A stretch of 64,000 nucleotides of DNA from Lantana camara (taxonomy: Eukaryota; Streptophyta; Magnoliopsida; Lamiales; Verbenaceae). Below the pieces are notes generated by a model. That model was not told the origin of the DNA and did not search any database. It saw only the letters and a program-made list of their open reading frames with translations. The stretch spans positions 65,565,501-65,629,500 of the forward strand of contig CM074862.1 in NCBI GenBank assembly GCA_037501455.1. The letters are read 5' to 3'. Made by a program: the position numbers and the translations under genes. This document shows, piece by piece, positions 57,692-64,000 of this stretch (position 1 is the stretch's first letter; each line of letters opens with the position of its first letter).

Positions 57692-57941
57692 AGTGGTATC
57701 AGAGCCACCTCGTTAATCGTGTTTCTGATTTGTCTCAATTATTCTGAATTTGGTAGAAATTCTTAGGCTTGATGCGATTGAGTATTTGTAATTGTTTTAG
57801 AAAGCCTGAATTACGAAACAGTATTTTTTCCTGAAAGTTTCTGAAAATTGGTTTTTGTAAAATTTAATTTTTGAAAACTATTTTAGATTTGAAACTGTAT
57901 AAACTGTTTTTTTGGATTTCTTGGATTGCTTTTGCTTTTGA

Positions 57942-58319
57942 ACGAAAACACGAAACGAAAATGCGGAATACGACAAACACGCGAAACCCCGCACGCGAAG
58001 GAGTCGCGCCCGCGGGCTTCGCGCGCACCGCCCGCCTGGCCTAGGCGCGCGCAGGGCGTCCCGCCCAGCACCTCCCGTACGCCGTGTGGGAGCTAGGCGC
58101 GCCCGCCCAGGGCGGCCGAGACTGCCCGCCCACCGCCGCCCGCAAGCAGGCGGGAAGACCGCGCGCAGCAGCCCGCAACGGGCGCGCTGTGCGTGCGCAC
58201 TCGCGCGGCCTTGGCCGCGCGCTGTGCGCACCTGTCGCGCGCGCGCGCGCACCGCGTGCGTGCGGTATTCTCCGCGTACGGGTCCCGTTTTCGTGATCCG
58301 GCCTTTTCGTGTTTCGTGC
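57942..58319 (+). repeat. GC-rich, inverted-repeat-bounded island in C's leader
   Basis: Bounded by CGAAAACACGAAACGAAAA (57943-57961) on the left and TTTTCGTGTTTCGTG (58303-58317) on the right. The interior is GC-rich with runs of CGCGCGCG and differs from the islands in A and B. Confidence 0.6.
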
Positions 58320-59419
58320 AATCCAGTCCCAATTTTTATTTTAATTTTAAAATTTTATTTTTGAATATTTATTTTAATTTTTGAATAACACTTAAAATTG
58401 GGATTTTTGAGAATTAGAAACGGTTTATATTTTGGGAAAGTACATCTTTGATAAAATTATTAATTTTCAGAAATTAATTGGAATTTTATTTGTTTTGTTA
58501 AATTGGGATTTATTGAAAACTTTTATAAATAAGACTCGCATCAAGTCGTGTTTTAAGTCATTAGGACTTGAAACGGGAATTTTAATTTATTGGTTAAATT
58601 TAAATTCTCGCAAAAGCATTTTAGGTGATCATGGGTTTAGGCTTATGTATGGTTTTAATTTGTGCACATGGATGGTTTAAATTGGGGTTGGAGCCCTATA
58701 GTTGTGTTTTTCAATTGAGGTTGGAGCCTCACTTATGTCCGTACTGTTATGTGATTTATTATGTGGCTTTCCATATTACTGTTTTTGAGGCCGGGGTATG
58801 CCCCGTGTAATTGTCTAAGGCCAATATGAAGATTGAGCCTTATTACTTTATGTCTTTTTCTTTTTACTGTAATTTGAGAGTAGAGATAGGTTGTGAGGTT
58901 TTATTTTCATTTTGGAGACAATGCACCCATGGAGTAAGATGGACCACAGTCAAGTAACAAGGAGACCATAAGTGAAGACCCCTCAAAATGTTAGGGAGGG
59001 GAATCTCAATTGTTAAATGTAATAGAGATAGGGCTCCTATTTTGTTACCGCTTTCCCTTATGTGATTTAAACTGTTTATGTGGCATGTATGTTAGAACTT
59101 GTGATTGTGGAGTGGCTCCCACATATCACGCATAAGATAGGTAGAACCCATGATCATTACATGTTAGTATCATGCTAGGACATGTTATCTGTTTATGTGC
59201 TTGTTTGAAATGCATTTCAGTTGTACTTGCATTAATCAAGACTAATAAAATTGGATAACATATATGTTGGTGAGGTCGAACCGAACAACTCTTCGGTTGA
59301 TTCGAAAATTCCCATTAAATATTAAGCTAATTTCGAACAAATAGGTGTTTAATTCGAGATGCAAATTTTGAATTAAATTCCTAGCATTCCATCAATAGGT
59401 TTTAAGTTTAGTAAGTAAA

Positions 59420-59760
59420 GCTAGTTATTGTCCGCGAGTCGTGGGATAGCTAGTGGAGCTTATTAGTTCTTAGTTACCTAATTGATCATTTTAAATGATC
59501 AATATTTCATGGTCGATTTTAGTAAGGGCGATGTCCGCGAGTCGTGGGTCGTTCGAACTAAGTTTTGGTCATGATCTTATGATTGATGGGTCTAGCTTAA
59601 CACCTAAGTAAATATGGATGTCGCACGAGTCGTGGGTCCATATTGAAAGATAGGTGATGCAAAAACTATTTCTAAGAGTTCTAAAGGTGTTAGAATTGGT
59701 AAGTTGTACCTACCTAGGGTTCTTACTTAGAATGTCCGCGAGTCGTGGGTTCGAGGTAAA
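59420..59760 (+). other. Four shared-loop hairpins in C's leader
   Basis: Hairpins at 59420-59454, 59526-59554, 59611-59644 and 59722-59760 with the same loop motif. Hairpin 2 has GGGCGA / TCGTTC, one G-U pair fewer than A. Hairpin 3 is AATATGGA / TCCATATT as in A and B. Confidence 0.72.
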
Positions 59761-59952
59761 ATGCTTGGGATCTTAGTACCCATTGGGAAACGTGTTCCTC
59801 TTAGATCTTTGGGAATTATAGATCTTTGAAAAACAGTGGGAGCTACATTAGATTAAAGACCTTATCTTTTGTATATCGTTATAATTCAGCATGCTCACCT
59901 AGTTCTCTGCTTAGCATTTAGGTTGTAGTTATGTGATTCTCTACAATATGAA

Positions 59953-62900
59953 ATGCAAACCCATTCATATCCATCCTTAAGTCAAAAGAGTTGACTAAGT
60001 CCTAACTAACTCTAAATTGGCTTTGGACCCTAAAATTCGTTTTAGATTCCGAATAAGAGAAAGGCGTTCTCTAAAGGGCGAAGTTTTCAATTATGAAAAA
60101 TTCGACCCGGGCCAAAAGAGAAGCAATCTGAGGTGAATGGATTTCTCCAAACCACTTAAGAGCAATTGAACCACCTCATAAAAATGTTACAAGGTATAAC
60201 ATTGTGGAATTATTCAATATTCCAAATGAGGAAACAAGTGCACATAAACAAGGTCTAAAGATCTTATTTGAAGATCTTGTGGTCTCGATCATTAACTGAG
60301 AAAAGAGTTCTCAATGCACTGATTGCTTACATTGCTTCCACCATCATTCAAACCCTTTATGCCAACTAAAATGATGCTAATGTAGCATAGTTAATCATTT
60401 AGTTGATAATGGTTGAGAGCATCCTTAAGAAGGAATAAAAGGTTGAGATGGTTAATTCTTCTTCTAAACTCCCTAAGTTAAAGGCTTGAACGCCTAAAGA
60501 AGAAGAAACCCTTAAGAGCCCAATGGAGGGGCATGTAAGGGGTGCGCCCAAAAGACACTAGAGATCAAATAGGACGTTTGCTTCTATGATAGCAAATAAG
60601 GACTTTGAAAGGGAACTGCGAAGAGTATGAGTACTCTGAAATGTTACCTCGTTTAGTAATTCTACTAGGAATAGAATTCACTAGTCTTGAGTCAGTTCTG
60701 CATAATCCGTTGTGCAAAGACTCAAGGCACTAATGTTCTGAACATACAACGAGATAACAAAAGTAAGTGAGATGACAAAGCTTCGAATTACTTTGGAACG
60801 TTGAGATATAAAAGGATTAGCAAGTCAGACACCTTAGGATCATTCTATGAAAATGAACCTATAGAGTTGACTTCCTGCGAATCCTATCTCAAAGGGAAAA
60901 CGTTCCCGGAACATTGTTTAGGTACATGGAACGTTCCAAAATTATATTGGATTTCGATCCATACTGATGAGTGTAAAATGCTTAATGTAAGCACTAGATA
61001 CAATTGTCATTTTAATCATTATGAATGAATGTACTTGTTAAAGTACAAATTCGAAACTTATATGAAATTCTTAGAATTTCAAAAAGGAGGTTAGGAACCA
61101 AAGTAGTTATAGGTTATAGGCAAATCGATATGATCGAGATAGCTAATATCTTATCAACTAATTCCTTAGTCATCTTAGAAATAATAGGATTATCTCTCAG
61201 TAAACTAATTCGAGAACACCTTAGTGTTTCCGAATGAGGGAATGAAACCTTATAGGATATGGTCCATTCCATAGCAAGCTTTACCGACTTATAATCATTC
61301 TAGGAATAAACTCCCAGAATATGCAGTTAGAGATTTTGAATTTTGCACCTTCCAAAATCAGTCCTTTAAATGCACTATGCAATGTGGCACACTAAATTCC
61401 CTAATTATTCTTGTCCAAGAATTTAGTGGAATCCTCTTAAGTAAAGAGGATAGTGGGAGATAGGCTTGAAATGAGTTCAAGTTTATACAAACAATATTGG
61501 ATATCATTTCTGCGATTCCCTTAGACAAAGGTTGTTTGTCTCAAGGAATGTATTTTTTTTAAGGAATCGTTCCTATTGAAGAAGAAAGACAAGCAAGCAG
61601 ACATCAAAGAAATTTGAGGATAAATATCCACGCCACATATAGAAGAAACGAGCCAATCTGATAAAACTTAGCCAAATTTTAGAGCATGTACACGTGTGAA
61701 ACCCTTCTCTTAAGACGTGTTTAGAACGCGTTCCTAGATAGCCAAGGAATTACTTGAAGAGGAGACACTGTCAGATTTGGAATCTGAGTAGTGTAAGCAA
61801 GCCTTGAAATCCAATATGGATTCCATATACTCAAACCAAGTTTTGACCTTGGTTGATCCACCTGATAGGATCAAGCTCGTGTAGCTTCGAGTGAATGAAA
61901 GCATTACAACCTTCTTGACGGTTGAAATGCAAAAGTCCATTTGGATTGCGTTTATCACATCCTCATATTCTGACTATGAGATATGATAAATGAATATGAG
62001 AACTATCTTGTTCAATATGAGATTGAAAGAGACTGAAATAAGGTATTTCTATAAACCTCATATTCAGTGGGAGTATGCATAAGGTATGCAAATCCCTAAA
62101 GTCAATCTGTGAATTGATAAAGGCTTCTAGGAGTTAGACAATTCGATTCCATAGGATAGTCAAATCGTTTGGCACAAATGGAAGTCGAATAAGTCTTAAA
62201 AGTGTACATATGAAAGTTAGTGATGTAAGAGTCAATTTTTGGTTCTTTAGAAGACGACATCCTTCTCATTAGGAATGTCAAGGATAACGTGAAAGTTACC
62301 AATTCTTGTTTAAGAAACAATTTGACATGAAAGATCTTAGTGATTATCCTAAATTCTCGACATTCAGATCTATAGAAGATAGATCTAAGAGAATAAAAGG
62401 ATTATCACAAAAAGAGTACATAACCATAATACTAAAAGGAGTTTAGTAGGGATAATGGAACATCTCTTTTGAAGAGTATGTGTCCTAAGATAACTTTAAG
62501 AAAGTTAGAATGTCCAAAATTCCTTTAAGTAAAAGGGTGCATAATGTATGAAATGTTATGTACTAGACTTGATATGGCGCAACACTAAGCGTAGTGGGCC
62601 GAATCTAATATGACCTCAGAGAAGGTCATTAGATCTCTGTAAAGGATGTCCTCAGAGTACTTAAGAAGAAATGAGGATATGTATTAGTTTACAGAGCCCA
62701 AAAGATCTTATCATTGAAAGGATATTTTGATGTAATTGTTTCATCAAACATAGATGATTATGAAATCATTGAAAGGATACAACTTCTACCAGAATGGTAA
62801 TGCAATGTGTTGGAAAGGAGTTCCAAGGACGGACATTGCAAAACTCGACTATCGTAGTTGAGAACTTAGTCGTATTATATAACGCTAAGTTAAGTGTTTG

Positions 62901-63196
62901 GGTAAGAGACTCCATCTAACTGGTTAGATGAAGTTCCTAGCATGAAACAACTCCTTTATCATATTGTATGATAAAATGGATGGTTGCTCAAGTAAGAGAA
63001 CCAAGACCTCACCAAGAGACTGAACACGTGATTACGAATCACTTTATAAGGGAAAGGTGTTTTCCTAAGAGATGTGTAAACAAGAGGGTCACATCAGCAG
63101 AGAATATGGCAGATCCACTGTGGAAACGCCCAAAGTCAATAGGCTCTCAAAGTGCATCTTGAGAAGATGGGACTTAGAGTACCTAAATGGCTTTTA
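59953..63196 (+). pseudogene. Decayed copia gag-pol of element C
   Basis: Traces of B's polyprotein are scattered in order: gag start with the same early break as A, the integrase HHCC region at 60820-60980 (SDTLGSFYENEPIELTSCES), and a C-terminal SAENMADPL at 63106-63132. Many stops, frame changes and lost segments lie between. No functional domain remains. Confidence 0.82.
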
Positions 63197-63212
63197 CGGG
63201 CAAGTGGGAGAT

Positions 63213-64000
63213 TGTTAGGAATAGTGCCCTAGAAAGCCGATTCGAAGTAATCCGTTTTGGGACTTTCCTAGTATCACAGACAATCTTTGAATAATATGCG
63301 ATTGATTAATATCATAGGCAAACACTTCTTTATATGCTCTTGTTTGGTATGCGTTTACTTTAGCTGTGCATATATGAGAACTCCCCTAATCCTGATGACT
63401 TTAGGACTCTACCATTTAGGTGAAATGGTTCATGAAACGAGCCCTATATCACGTAAGTCATGATTAGTAAAATACTCCAAGCCGATGAGTCCTACAGACA
63501 GTGGGAGTGTCAACCTGACTCCTCTAAGGCTTGCTTGTGGGATCACGCCCTTAAGAAGGACCACCTTGTTTCATGGAGGTGCAAAGTGTATAGTTGATAC
63601 GTGCGTGATACATGAGGGTGCTTACTTTAATAAGTAAGTTCACTGAGGTGCCCCGTGTGAGAACATTCCTAAATGGGAAAGGAAGTTTCTATTTCAGGAA
63701 ATGGAAACTTCCAGATTAGGAAATATCTCACGAGTCATTGATGTGATTAATTGATCCTTAGACTTGAGGTTCCATGTCACTTTATGAGTTAACTCTGTAG
63801 TCTTTGGTATAAGCTTTAAAGGGTGTCGCCTTAGACAACTGATTCAAGGCTTATGCTGGGGCTGCACAAGTGATTCATGAAAGTGAATGAGAATCAAGAA
63901 AGGACCTACACTTGCATTTGCAAGGTGATCTCTTATTGTGTAAGTCATTCATATGCCATATGGAGTCCTTGGCCAAGGCAGTAGATCAAGACATTAAGAA
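63213..64000 (+). repeat. 3' LTR of copia element C, runs off window
   Basis: It starts TGTTAGGAATAG after AAGTGGGAGAT. The part visible matches 55389-56180 with very few differences. Confidence 0.92.

Larger units (their letters stand above)
55389..64000 (+). mobile_element. Copia element C, defective relative of A and B
   Basis: 5' LTR 55389-57691, PBS, leader, decayed gag-pol, PPT (AAGTGGGAGAT, 63202-63212) and a 3' LTR that starts at 63213 and runs off the window. The internal coding part is about 3.25 kb against 3.93 kb in B. Its LTR has the extra 340-bp segment also seen in A, so C and A form one subfamily. Five bases before it are GGCGC; the other duplicate is outside. Confidence 0.9.

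Overview
The window is plant nuclear DNA made almost wholly of retroelements. I found no convincing host gene. The evidence is Ty1/copia and Ty3/gypsy (Tekay/Del-like chromovirus) LTR retrotransposons with initiator-tRNA-Met primer sites, plus an endogenous caulimovirid, a virus group of plants. It looks like a flowering plant, probably a eudicot; the species cannot be told.

Layout. 1-2954: ends of two gypsy LTRs, one nested in the other. 2955-3715: old minus-strand copia LTR piece. 3716-8307: copia element A (+), a 5' LTR and leader cut off just inside a broken gag. 8308-18340: copia element B (-), complete with an uninterrupted 1310-aa Gag-Pol, PBS, PPT and near-identical LTRs. 18341-20598: 3' part of another gypsy LTR. 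20599-21410: unassigned. 21411-34126: chromovirus G (+) with TSD CTAAT and a decayed gag-pol; its 3' LTR is split by a solo LTR (30569-33228, TSD CACTA). 34132-35610: unassigned AT-rich DNA. About 35610-44342: endogenous caulimovirid (-) with soymovirus-like gene order; movement protein and transactivator frames are open, coat and polymerase are broken. 44873-52253: copia element E (+), TSD GTTAC, LTRs differing at about two of 345 positions, yet coding region broken. 52259-54107: unassigned. 54108-55388: copia element D (short LTR plus gag), interrupted by copia element C (55389 to past the window end), a relative of A and B with a decayed gag-pol.

The most unusual signals are non-coding. 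(1) The leaders of A, B and C each carry four hairpins, 180-540 nt before gag, that share a 17-18-nt loop (TGTCCGCGAGTCGTGGG) while the four stems differ in sequence; base changes between copies mostly keep the pairing. (2) The gypsy LTRs carry arrays of short palindromes at a matching place, with a different palindrome in each subfamily. (3) All six gypsy LTR copies have a GCTAGGCGG / CCGCCTAGC pair 258-281 nt apart with compensatory changes. (4) The copia LTRs have four to six CACGTG G-boxes in under 70 bp about 345 bp upstream of a TATA box. (5) The caulimovirid has a trio of small ORFs at each end with the same sizes and order but low identity.

B has every cis and trans part needed to move and could serve the defective relatives A and C. 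All coordinates and pairings were read by eye; no database search or folding program was run.
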